From assembly GCF_030209175.1 (NCBI RefSeq), contig NZ_JARVSM010000001.1, positions 1,116,001-1,180,000 on the forward strand: a stretch of 64,000 nt of DNA, read 5' to 3'. Source of the DNA: Pseudomonas sp. efr-133-TYG-5. GTDB lineage: Bacteria > Pseudomonadota > Gammaproteobacteria > Pseudomonadales > Pseudomonadaceae. Position 1 is the first letter of the stretch, and the number at the start of each line of letters is the position of its first letter. The notes under the pieces were generated by a model. It made no database searches. It was not told where the DNA came from and saw nothing but the letters and a program-made list of their open reading frames with translations. Of the stretch, positions 54,605-64,000 are shown piece after piece. The translations under genes and the position numbers were made by a program.

Positions 54605-56454
54605 ACCTACTCTTTCTGACTTTCGTATTCCCTCTGATCGGGTTCCTGCTGCTGTCGTTCTCGCGCGGCCGCTTCTCGGAAAACCTCTCGGCGCTGATCG
54701 GCGTCGGCTCCATCGGCCTGTCTGCCATCGTCGCGGCCTACGTGATCTGGCAGTTCAACGTCGCACCGCCGGAAGGTGGCGTGTACACCCAGGTGCTGTG
54801 GCGCTGGATGTCGGTGGAAGGGTTCCAGCCCAACTTCGCCCTGTACCTGGATGGTCTGTCCGTGACCATGCTCGGTGTGGTGGTCGGCGTGGGCTTCCTG
54901 ATCCACCTGTTCGCCTCCTGGTACATGCGTGGCGAAGACGGCTACTCGCGCTTCTTCTCGTACACCAACCTGTTCATCGCCAGCATGCTGTTCCTGATCC
55001 TCGGCGATAACCTGCTGTTCATCTACTTCGGTTGGGAAGGGGTGGGCCTGTGCTCGTACCTGTTGATCGGTTTCTACTACAGCAACCGCAACAACGGTAA
55101 CGCCGCACTCAAGGCCTTCATCGTCACCCGTATCGGCGACGTGTTCATGGCCATCGGCCTGTTCATCCTGTTCCAGCAACTGGGCACGCTGAACGTCCAG
55201 GAACTGCTGGTGAAGGCGCCCGAGCACTTCAAGGTCGGCGATTTCTGGATCGTCCTGGCCACCCTGATGCTGCTGGGCGGTGCGGTCGGTAAATCGGCGC
55301 AACTGCCACTGCAGACCTGGCTCGCGGACGCGATGGCCGGCCCGACCCCGGTATCGGCACTGATCCACGCCGCCACCATGGTGACCGCGGGCGTTTACCT
55401 GATCGCCCGTACCCACGGTCTGTTCGCCCTGGCGCCGGACATCCTGCACCTAGTCGGCATCGTCGGTGGTGTCACGCTGGTGCTGGCCGGTTTCGCCGCG
55501 CTGGTGCAAACCGACATCAAACGTATCCTCGCCTACTCGACCATGAGCCAGATCGGCTACATGTTCCTGGCGCTGGGCGTTGGCGCCTGGGAAGGCGCGA
55601 TCTTCCACCTGATGACCCACGCGTTCTTCAAGGCCCTGCTGTTCCTTGCGTCCGGTGCGGTGATCGTGGCCTGCCACCACGAGCAGAACATCTTCAAGAT
55701 GGGCGGCCTGTGGAAGAAACTGCCGCTGGCCTACGCCAGCTTCATCGTCGGTGGTGCTGCCCTGGCCGCCCTGCCGCTGGTGACCGCAGGCTTCTACTCC
55801 AAGGACGAAATCCTCTGGGAAGCCTTCGCCAGCGGTAACAACGGTCTGTTGTACGCCGGCCTGGTCGGTGCGTTCATGACCTCGCTGTACACCTTCCGCC
55901 TGATCTTCATCGCGTTCCACGGTGAAGCCAAGACCGAAGCCCACGCCGGTCACGGCATCGCTCACTGGCTGCCGCTGTCGGTACTGATCGTGCTGTCGAC
56001 CTTCGTCGGCGCCATGATCGTGCCACCGCTGCACGGCGTCCTGCCGCAGAGCGTTGGCCATGCCGGTGGCGAAGCCAAGCACAGCCTGGAAATCGCCTCG
56101 GGCGCCATCGCCCTGGCCGGTATCCTGCTGGCAGCCGTGCTGTTCCTCGGCAAGCGTCGCTTCGTGACGGCAATCGCCAACAGCGGCATCGGCCGCTTCC
56201 TTTCGGCCTGGTGGTTCGCTGCCTGGGGCTTCGACTGGATCTACGACAAACTGTTCGTCAAGCCGTACCTTGCGATCAGCCATGTCCTGCGCAGAGACCC
56301 GCTCGACCAGACCATCGGTCTGATCCCGCGTATGGCCAAGGGTGGTCACACCGCCCTGAGCCGCACCGAGACGGGTCAACTGCGTTGGTATGCCGCCTCG
56401 ATGGCTGCTGGTGCCGTGCTGGTAATCGGCGCCATCGTGCTGGTAGCGGTCTGA
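54601..56454 (+). CDS. nuoL: NADH-quinone oxidoreductase subunit L
   Basis: A 617-aa antiporter-like subunit at the far end of the membrane arm, with about 16 helices and the long lateral amphipathic helix at the C-terminus. Conserved motifs are [21 protein letters not shown] (charged E) and [22 protein letters not shown] (Lys). It pumps protons together with NuoM and NuoN. Confidence 0.96.
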
Positions 56455-56493
56455 TATGAACCTTGCGAATTTGCGAAAGGAAACGAGCCCGTC

Positions 56494-58026
56494 ATGATTC
56501 TGCCTTGGCTAATCCTGATCCCCTTCATCGGCGGCCTGCTGTGCTGGATGGGTGAACGCTTCGGCGCCACCCTCCCGCGCTGGATTGCGCTGTTGACCAT
56601 GACCCTGGAACTCGCCCTCGGCCTCTGGCTGTGGGCCCACGGTGACTATTCATTTGCACCGGCGCCTGGCGCCGATCCGACCTGGGCGCTTGAGTTCAAG
56701 CACGTCTGGATCCAGCGCTTCGGCATCAACGTGCACCTGGCCCTCGACGGCCTGTCGCTGCTGATGATCCTGCTGACCGGCCTGCTGGGTATCCTCTCGG
56801 TACTCTGCTCGTGGAAAGAGATCCAGCGTCACGTTGGCTTCTTCCACCTGAACCTGATGTGGATCCTGGGCGGCGTCGTCGGCGTGTTCCTCGCCCTCGA
56901 CCTGTTCATGTTCTTCTTCTTCTGGGAAATGATGCTGGTGCCGATGTACTTCCTCATCGCGCTCTGGGGTCACAGTTCTTCGGACGGCAAGAAAACCCGG
57001 ATCTACGCCGCGACCAAGTTCTTCATCTTCACGCAGGCTTCCGGCCTGATCATGCTGGTGGCGATCCTCGGTCTGGTGCTGGTCAACTTCAACAACACCG
57101 GCGTGATTACCTTCAACTACGCCGACCTGTTGAAAACCAAGATGTCGATGACCACCGAGTACATCCTGATGCTCGGCTTCTTCATCGCCTTCGCGGTCAA
57201 GCTGCCGGTGGTGCCGTTCCACTCCTGGCTGCCTGATGCCCACGCCCAGGCACCGACTGCCGGTTCCGTCGACCTCGCCGGTATCCTGCTGAAAACCGCG
57301 GCCTACGGCCTGCTGCGCTTTGCCCTGCCGCTGTTCCCGAATGCCTCGGCCGAGTTCGCGCCGATCGCCATGACCCTCGGTCTGATCGGGATCTTCTACG
57401 GTGCGTTCCTGGCGTTCGCGCAAACCGACATCAAGCGTCTGATCGCCTTCTCGTCCGTTTCCCACATGGGCTTCGTCCTGATCGGCATCTACTCCGGCAG
57501 CCAACTGGCGCTGCAGGGTGCCGTGATCCAGATGCTGGCGCACGGTCTGTCGGCTGCGGCACTGTTTATCCTCAGCGGTCAGCTGTACGAGCGTCTGCAC
57601 ACGCGTGACATGCGTGAGATGGGCGGTCTGTGGTCGCGTATCGCTTACCTGCCGGCGATCAGCCTGTTCTTTGCAGCCGCCTCCCTGGGTCTGCCGGGTA
57701 CCGGCAACTTCGTCGGCGAGTTCCTGATCCTGATCGGCACGTTCGCCAGTGCTCCGTGGATCACCGCGATTGCCACTTCCGGTCTGGTGTTCGGTTCGGT
57801 CTACTCGCTGATCATGATCCACCGTGCCTACTTCGGTCCGTCGAAATCGGATTCGATCCTGCATGGCATGGACGGTCGCGAACTGATCATGGTGCTGGGC
57901 CTTGCGGTGCTGCTGATTTACCTCGGCGTCTACCCGCAACCGTTCCTCGACACTTCCGCCGCCACGATGCATGGCGTGCAGCAGTGGCTCGGCACCGCCT
58001 TCACTCAACTCGCTTCGGCCCGGTAA
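56494..58026 (+). CDS. nuoM: NADH-quinone oxidoreductase subunit M
   Basis: A 510-aa antiporter-like proton-pumping subunit of 14 helices. Conserved motifs are [16 protein letters not shown] (glutamate) and [20 protein letters not shown] (lysine). It follows nuoL by 39 nt with a GAAAGGAAACG ribosome site. Confidence 0.96.
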   Translation: MILPWLILIPFIGGLLCWMGERFGATLPRWIALLTMTLELALGLWLWAHGDYSFAPAPGADPTWALEFKHVWIQRFGINVHLALDGLSLLMILLTGLLGILSVLCSWKEIQRHVGFFHLNLMWILGGVVGVFLALDLFMFFFFWEMMLVPMYFLIALWGHSSSDGKKTRIYAATKFFIFTQASGLIMLVAILGLVLVNFNNTGVITFNYADLLKTKMSMTTEYILMLGFFIAFAVKLPVVPFHSWLPDAHAQAPTAGSVDLAGILLKTAAYGLLRFALPLFPNASAEFAPIAMTLGLIGIFYGAFLAFAQTDIKRLIAFSSVSHMGFVLIGIYSGSQLALQGAVIQMLAHGLSAAALFILSGQLYERLHTRDMREMGGLWSRIAYLPAISLFFAAASLGLPGTGNFVGEFLILIGTFASAPWITAIATSGLVFGSVYSLIMIHRAYFGPSKSDSILHGMDGRELIMVLGLAVLLIYLGVYPQPFLDTSAATMHGVQQWLGTAFTQLASAR

Positions 58027-58033
58027 GAGCGCT

Positions 58034-59497
58034 ATGGAATTCACGATTCAACACTTTATTGCGCTTGCGCCACTGTTGATCACCAGCCTCACCATTATCG
58101 TGGTGATGCTGGCAATCGCCTGGCGCCGCAACCACTCGCAGACCTTCCTGATCTCGGTCGCTGGCCTGAACCTGGCCTTGCTGTCGATCCTGCCAGCCCT
58201 GAAAGTCGCGCCTCTGGCCGTGACCCCATTGCTGCAAATCGACACCTTCGCCTGCCTGTACATGGCGCTGATCCTGGTCGCCACCCTCGCCTGCGTCACC
58301 CTCGCCCACGCCTACCTCGGCGACGGCGGTTCGGGTTACCCGGGCAACCGTGAAGAACTGTACCTGCTGATCCTGATGGCCGCCGCCGGTGGCCTGGTTC
58401 TGGTCAGCGCGCAGCACCTGGCCGGGTTGTTCATCGGTCTGGAACTGCTGTCGGTACCGGTCTACGGTCTGGTGGCCTACGCGTTCTTCAACAAGCGTTC
58501 GCTGGAAGCCGGCATCAAGTACATGGTGCTGTCGGCCGCCGGGTCCGCGTTCCTGCTGTTCGGTATGGCGCTGCTGTACGCCGACTCGGGTTCGCTGAGC
58601 TTCGTCGGTATCGGCCAGGCCCTGGCCACCACCAACCTGCCGAGCTCGCTGGCGCAACTGGGCCTGGGCATGATGCTGATCGGCCTGGCGTTCAAGCTGT
58701 CGCTGGTTCCGTTCCACCTGTGGACGCCGGACGTCTACGAAGGTGCTCCGGCGCCGGTGGCCGCGTTCCTCGCCACGGCGTCGAAGGTTGCCGTGTTTGC
58801 GGTGATGGTGCGTCTGTTCCAGATCTCCCCTGCTGCCAGCAGTGGCGTACTGAGCAACGTGCTGACCATCATCGCCATCGCCTCGATCCTGTTCGGCAAC
58901 CTGCTGGCCCTGACCCAGAGCAACCTCAAGCGTCTGCTCGGTTACTCGTCCATCGCGCACTTCGGCTACCTGCTGATCGCGCTGGTGGCGAGCAAGGGTC
59001 TGGCGGTGGAAGCCATCGGCGTGTACCTGGTCACCTACGTGATCACCAGCCTCGGCGCGTTCGGCGTGATCACCCTGATGTCCTCGCCGTACAACGGCCG
59101 TGACGCCGACGCGCTGTACGAGTACCGCGGCCTGTTCTGGCGCCGTCCGTACCTGACCGCCGTACTGACCGTGATGATGCTGTCCCTGGCCGGCATCCCG
59201 CTGACTGCCGGCTTCATCGGCAAGTTCTACATCATCGCTACCGGTGTCGAGTCGCACCAATGGTGGCTGGTCGGTTCGCTGGTACTGGGCAGCGCCATCG
59301 GCGTGTTCTACTACCTGCGCGTGATGGTCACCCTGTACCTGATCGAGCCGAACCTGCGCCGCCACGACGCCCAGCTGCACTGGGAACAGAAGGCAGGCGG
59401 CGTGATGCTGCTGGCCATCGCCGTGGTCGCGTTCTTCCTCGGTGTGTACCCGCAGCCATTGCTGACCCTGGTTCAGCAGGCAGGTCTGGCGGGCTGA
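58034..59497 (+). CDS. nuoN: NADH-quinone oxidoreductase subunit N
   Basis: A 487-aa antiporter-like subunit of about 14 helices. Motifs are [20 protein letters not shown] and [21 protein letters not shown]. The ATG at 58034 gives [13 protein letters not shown], the family start; an earlier in-frame ATG lies inside nuoM. It is the last gene of the operon and is followed by a strong terminator. Confidence 0.96.
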   Translation: MEFTIQHFIALAPLLITSLTIIVVMLAIAWRRNHSQTFLISVAGLNLALLSILPALKVAPLAVTPLLQIDTFACLYMALILVATLACVTLAHAYLGDGGSGYPGNREELYLLILMAAAGGLVLVSAQHLAGLFIGLELLSVPVYGLVAYAFFNKRSLEAGIKYMVLSAAGSAFLLFGMALLYADSGSLSFVGIGQALATTNLPSSLAQLGLGMMLIGLAFKLSLVPFHLWTPDVYEGAPAPVAAFLATASKVAVFAVMVRLFQISPAASSGVLSNVLTIIAIASILFGNLLALTQSNLKRLLGYSSIAHFGYLLIALVASKGLAVEAIGVYLVTYVITSLGAFGVITLMSSPYNGRDADALYEYRGLFWRRPYLTAVLTVMMLSLAGIPLTAGFIGKFYIIATGVESHQWWLVGSLVLGSAIGVFYYLRVMVTLYLIEPNLRRHDAQLHWEQKAGGVMLLAIAVVAFFLGVYPQPLLTLVQQAGLAG

Positions 59498-59515
59498 TTG
59501 CTCGACTGGCTACCC

Positions 59516-59546
59516 ATGAAAACGGCACCTTCGGGTGCCGTTTTTG
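59516..59546 (+). terminator. Terminator of the nuo operon
   Basis: The 11-bp stem AAAACGGCACC/GGTGCCGTTTT (59519-59529 and 59534-59544, loop TTCG) is followed by a T-rich tail. A near-identical copy lies at 62231-62261. Confidence 0.93.
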
Positions 59547-59559
59547 TTTTCGGCCGTCG

Positions 59560-59610
59560 ACAGCCAAGATGCCGCCTGCGGCAGCGCCTGCAGGGCGCAT
59601 GCGATCTTTT
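59560..59610. repeat. Degenerate REP-like fragment
   Basis: A stretch with CCGCCTGCGGCAGCGCCTGCAGG and GATCTTTT resembles the GATCGCAGCC-type repeat seen at 18.2 kb, but in a single and degenerate copy. Confidence 0.4.
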
Positions 59611-59721
59611 GCCGTTCACCTCATTCGTTCGCTTGAAGCCCTGCACGCTATCGGGTAAAGAAGGCGTTCCCAAGCACCCGTGCCTGAATCGGACTCAGGT
59701 GGATCAACGACAAGGATTACT

Positions 59722-60504
59722 GTGATCGACCTCATTGACCGCTGCTCATGGGCAGTTATCGTGCTGCTGGTCTGCCTGAGTCAGGCAATCACCTTGTTCG
59801 CCGCCTATGCGTACCTTGAGCGGATGGAGGCGCACTTCATCACTTGCGACTATGTCGGCAAGGAGCGCAAGCGCCTGGGCAACAGCCCGTTCGGGCGAAT
59901 CAAGCGAGTCAGGCAGTTGGCCGCACTGACGGGGCGTGTGGGCTATCCGCTGATGCTCGAGCGCCACGCGGTGATGGCGGCCGAGCGCTTTCCGAAAAAC
60001 CTCGAGCAGTGGCTGAGCGTGCCACGCCACCTCCTGCGCACCGCGTGGACGGGTGCCGTGCTGCTTGGGCTTTGGCTGGCTGTCGCACGCTTGACCACAG
60101 TCTTCTCCACGCCGGCCAGCGACCTGCAACTGCTGTGCCTTGCCGGATTGATCGCCTGTGGGGCAATAGCCGTGGCGGCACTGTTCGTGCGCACCTGGGT
60201 GAGTTTTTTCAAACTGGCCGAAATCGAGTCGTTCCTCGAACAATCCTACTTCGTCGGGCGCAATCGGCGGGTACTGGGGGACAGCGTCTATGGTCGAGCC
60301 TGCCGCCTCTACCACATTGCCTTCGTGGTGTTACTGGACGACGACTTTCTGCGCCAAAGCGATCCCGATGCCATCGCCGCGATCAATGATCTGCCATTAC
60401 GGCTTCGGCGCTGGCTGATTATTCCGGCACGCCTGTTTGGCTACTCATGTGCAGGATTTGTGACGATTTGCAGCGTTGCAGTGATCTTGCGGGTATTCGC
60501 CTGA
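59722..60504 (+). CDS. Orphan inner-membrane protein with four predicted helices
   Basis: A 260-aa protein starting at GTG with AAGGA 5 nt upstream. An earlier GTG at 59680 would add 14 residues but lacks a ribosome site. Hydrophobic segments lie at about residues 9-30, 105-125, 135-160 and 240-260. Between them are two basic, Arg/Tyr-rich loops that resemble one another: CDYVGKERKRLGNSPFGR early and SYFVGRNRRVLGDSVYGR later. That internal repeat suggests a duplicated two-helix unit. I recognise no family. It stands alone downstream of nuo. Confidence 0.6.
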   Translation: MIDLIDRCSWAVIVLLVCLSQAITLFAAYAYLERMEAHFITCDYVGKERKRLGNSPFGRIKRVRQLAALTGRVGYPLMLERHAVMAAERFPKNLEQWLSVPRHLLRTAWTGAVLLGLWLAVARLTTVFSTPASDLQLLCLAGLIACGAIAVAALFVRTWVSFFKLAEIESFLEQSYFVGRNRRVLGDSVYGRACRLYHIAFVVLLDDDFLRQSDPDAIAAINDLPLRLRRWLIIPARLFGYSCAGFVTICSVAVILRVFA

Positions 60505-61026
60505 ACTGAACCGTACAAGCGACAGGGCATCACTTGCTGCTGTCGCGGCAGACACCTTGCGCTTGTCGAGCATCATCGACAACCCGCCGAACACCGGCAA
60601 CAACGCCGACACGACGGGTTCTAGTGGCTGAGATGTACGTTGCTTCCCTGCTGGCATAGGAAAAGTCATCACGTGTCCGGCGCAAATGGTGAGGCGCAAA
60701 GTCTCTTGACGAATGTGCAGCAATCTTGCGCTGAAATCTCCGACACATCCGCACTACAAAGCCCTGCCTGCGGTTAAACAATCTGATCCTGCCGGCGCCG
60801 ATGGAGCTCGACGAGCGACGCTCGCCTGCCCTGCAGAGCGCTGTTCATGCGCTCGCAACTGTTCTGCCCGGTGGTCAATTCACGCTTTGCCAGTACGTAT
60901 TTCGACACAGGCAGAATCTGTGATCGGCAACGTCTGGACATCTTTGACCCCAGCCGCGCCGCACCTCTAGATTCGACTCGTGCTTGCAACGGCACACGCA
61001 AACCACCACCAATGAGGAACATGCCA
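60505..61026. other. Gene-poor region
   Basis: 520 nt with no gene that I can support. Open frames on both strands lack ribosome sites and family patterns. It may hold the promoter for the small ORF at 61027. Confidence 0.4.
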
Positions 61027-61155
61027 ATGGGTTACATGGGTAGCTGGAACGCCAACCGAATCGACGAACTCGACAAGCAGGAAAGCCCTGGCGCCGACCA
61101 GATCGAAGCCTTGCAACCGACCGAAGAAGAGCTGGCGGAACTGGCTGGCGAGTGA
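61027..61155 (+). CDS. Small acidic protein (42 aa), unknown
   Basis: A 42-aa ORF starting MGYMGSWNANRIDELDKQ with GAGGAAC about 7 nt upstream; the ATG at 61021 is too close to that site. The C-terminus is highly acidic (PTEEELAELAGE). There is no signal or membrane segment. The strong ribosome site suggests that it is translated. Function is unknown. Confidence 0.5.
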   Translation: MGYMGSWNANRIDELDKQESPGADQIEALQPTEEELAELAGE

Positions 61156-61223
61156 CAGCTGCGCCGGGGGCCACGCGTTCCAGGCGACTGTTTCGGGGCA
61201 GGCTCAATCGGGAAAGCAATCTC

Positions 61224-61487
61224 ATGCACCAGACCACAATCGCCGAACGCGAACTGACGGCGGGTATCCTCGCCGAGCTGTCGCACCTGGGGCTGACGCC
61301 GGTCACACGCACCGTCGGTCGCAAGGTCCTGGCCGTGCAGGTAGATATTTACGGCAACGGTACTCACCGGGCCCGTGGTTCCGGCAAAGGTTATGCGCAA
61401 CACGCGCGCCTCGGCGCACCTTCCAAAGTGCTCGAACCGGGGCAAGCCGAGTTGTTTCAGTTTTATCGCATGACCGTCATGGCGTAA
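61224..61487 (+). CDS. Small basic protein (87 aa), unknown
   Basis: An 87-aa basic, soluble protein with GGAAAG 7-8 nt before the ATG. It alternates short strands and has a G-rich basic loop (THRARGSGKGYAQHARLG). No family is recognised. It lies 68 nt after the 42-aa ORF on the same strand and may be co-transcribed with it. Confidence 0.5.
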   Translation: MHQTTIAERELTAGILAELSHLGLTPVTRTVGRKVLAVQVDIYGNGTHRARGSGKGYAQHARLGAPSKVLEPGQAELFQFYRMTVMA

Positions 61488-61568
61488 TCACCACTTTCAC
61501 TACAGGCAGGCAAGCCGTGCATCCATCCAATAGCGTCGAATCAACGCTGGACTTTGTTGCCCTCGAAA

Positions 61569-61592
61569 ATTCTGGCTATATTTGTCCAGAAT
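61569..61592 (+). promoter_or_regulatory. Candidate operator of the toxin-antitoxin pair
   Basis: ATTCTGG (61569-61575) and CCAGAAT (61586-61592) form an exact 7-bp inverted repeat around a 10-nt centre containing TATATT. It lies a few bases before the antitoxin ribosome site. Antitoxins of the Phd type usually bind such a palindrome to repress their own promoter. Confidence 0.55.
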
Positions 61593-61606
61593 ATGGAGGA
61601 AGCATG

Positions 61607-61846
61607 ATGATCATCGTCCCGTTGGCCGAAGCCAAAAACAATTTATCGAAACTCGTCGATGACGCCGCGTCTGGGCAGATCATCACGATCGCCAAGCACG
61701 GTCGCCCGCTCGCTCGCCTGGTGCCGGTCGCAAAAGCCCATGGGCCGCGAATTGGCGCGATGAAAGGCATACTGCAAGTACCTGACGACTTCGATGCGCC
61801 ACTGTCGGACGCCACGCTGGACGCGTTCGAGGGCAACCTCGGATGA
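61607..61846 (+). CDS. Phd/YefM-family antitoxin
   Basis: A 79-aa antitoxin. The N-terminal domain (MIIVPLAEAKNNLSKLVDDA, then GQIITIAKHGRPLARLVP) is the Phd/YefM DNA-binding fold. The C-terminal acidic tail should cover the toxin. Two ATGs (61604, 61607) follow GGAGGA; the second is better spaced. It overlaps the toxin gene by ATGA. Confidence 0.88.
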   Translation: MIIVPLAEAKNNLSKLVDDAASGQIITIAKHGRPLARLVPVAKAHGPRIGAMKGILQVPDDFDAPLSDATLDAFEGNLG

Positions 61847-62220
61847 GGCTGCTACTCGACACACATATTTTGCTATGGGCATTGAGTGATGACGCCAGGC
61901 TTTCCAGCAAAGCCCGAACGACCATCGAAAACGCCGGCGAAATCTACGTGAGTGCCGCGACATTCTGGGAAATGGCGATCAAGGTCGGTCTCGGCAAGTT
62001 GCAGGTGGACCTTGAACAGATTCGGCAATTCAGCCTTGACAGTGGTTTTATCGAATTGCCCGTCACGTCGGAACACGCCATTGCCGTGAGAGACCTCGAG
62101 CCTCTGCATCGTGATCCGTTCGATCGGCTGATCGTTGCCACAGCGCTGAGCGAGCCGATGAAACTGCTGACTGCCGATCCGCTGGTTGCGCAGTACACCG
62201 ATCTGGCGATACAGGTCTGA
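61843..62220 (+). CDS. PIN-domain (VapC-like) toxin
   Basis: A 125-aa PIN-domain protein, most likely a ribonuclease toxin neutralised by the upstream Phd-type antitoxin. The acidic metal site is D6 (LLLDTHILLWAL), E43 (SAATFWEMAIK), D94 (RDPFDRLIVATAL) and D112 (TADPLV). This sequence type is the DUF4411/PIN group usually paired with Phd antitoxins. Target RNA unknown. Full length. Confidence 0.88.
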   Translation: MRLLLDTHILLWALSDDARLSSKARTTIENAGEIYVSAATFWEMAIKVGLGKLQVDLEQIRQFSLDSGFIELPVTSEHAIAVRDLEPLHRDPFDRLIVATALSEPMKLLTADPLVAQYTDLAIQV

Positions 62221-62230
62221 CCCGCGCCCA

Positions 62231-62261
62231 ATGAAAACGGCACCTCACGGTGCCGTTTTTG
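62231..62261. terminator. Bidirectional terminator between the toxin and the ABC binding-protein gene
   Basis: The stem AAAACGGCACC/GGTGCCGTTTT (62234-62244 and 62249-62259, loop TCAC). With its ATG prefix and TG suffix it repeats the nuo terminator at 28 of 31 positions. A- and T-runs on opposite sides suit the two convergent genes. Confidence 0.9.
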
Positions 62262-62278
62262 CCTTGCCCGTGCTGCGC

Positions 62279-64000
<1,722 letters not shown>

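Overview
The window looks like chromosome from a Pseudomonas of the P. fluorescens group. The evidence is high GC with strong third-position bias, GTGGGAGC-type REP elements, a fused nuoCD, both an NADP-isocitrate dehydrogenase (icd) and a monomeric one (idh), and a gene order (tus - cysG/serS/rarA/lolA/ftsK - aat/bpt/infA - clpA/clpS - cspD - icd/idh - mnmA/hflD/purB - aceA - nuoA-N) that I recall as conserved in Pseudomonas. No rRNA, tRNA, CRISPR array, prophage or insertion sequence was recognised.

Layout. 0-14.6 kb is an accessory stretch of short transcription units: an AhpD-like protein, a SulP transporter, small lipoproteins, GNAT enzymes, a RutR-like TetR regulator, a cysteine hydrolase, gamma-glutamyltranspeptidase, an alkyltransferase, NudK, a chitinase/LPMO operon, a hemerythrin and a DUF1275 membrane protein. 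14.7-17.1 kb is the tusDCBE sulfur-relay operon, ending in a TrpD2/YbiB-like gene. 17.2-25.8 kb holds a glutathionyl-hydroquinone reductase facing a compact minus-strand run ftsK-lolA-rarA-crcB-serS-cysG. 26.3-31.4 kb carries N-degron genes (aat, bpt, clpS, clpA) around infA, plus cspD. 31.5-35.5 kb has icd and idh back to back, and aceA follows at 42.6 kb, so the isocitrate branch point (oxidation versus glyoxylate shunt) is encoded within 12 kb. 35.7-42.1 kb has nudJ-mnmA-hflD-purB, the ribosomal oxygenase gene and a small secretin-domain protein. 44.5-59.5 kb is the complete 13-gene respiratory complex I operon. 59.5-62.2 kb is an accessory segment with an orphan membrane protein, two small unknown ORFs and a Phd/VapC-type toxin-antitoxin pair. 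It lies between two nearly identical terminator hairpins. The window ends inside the gene for a large ABC-transporter binding protein.

Most of the window is core genome. The most interesting signals are in the chitinase/LPMO operon. The LPMO has no Sec signal, but its copper-brace histidine sits at residue 12 behind a short leader. Its mRNA leader has a hairpin with GGA in the loop, as expected of an RsmA/RsmE target. Other points worth checking are the terminator-flanked accessory segment, an inverted-repeat operator at the toxin-antitoxin genes, a perfect 33-bp palindrome between gst and cysG, a hairpin inside the nuo operon, and the long leaders of idh and aceA. Functions come from motif and family recognition by eye; no database search was run.
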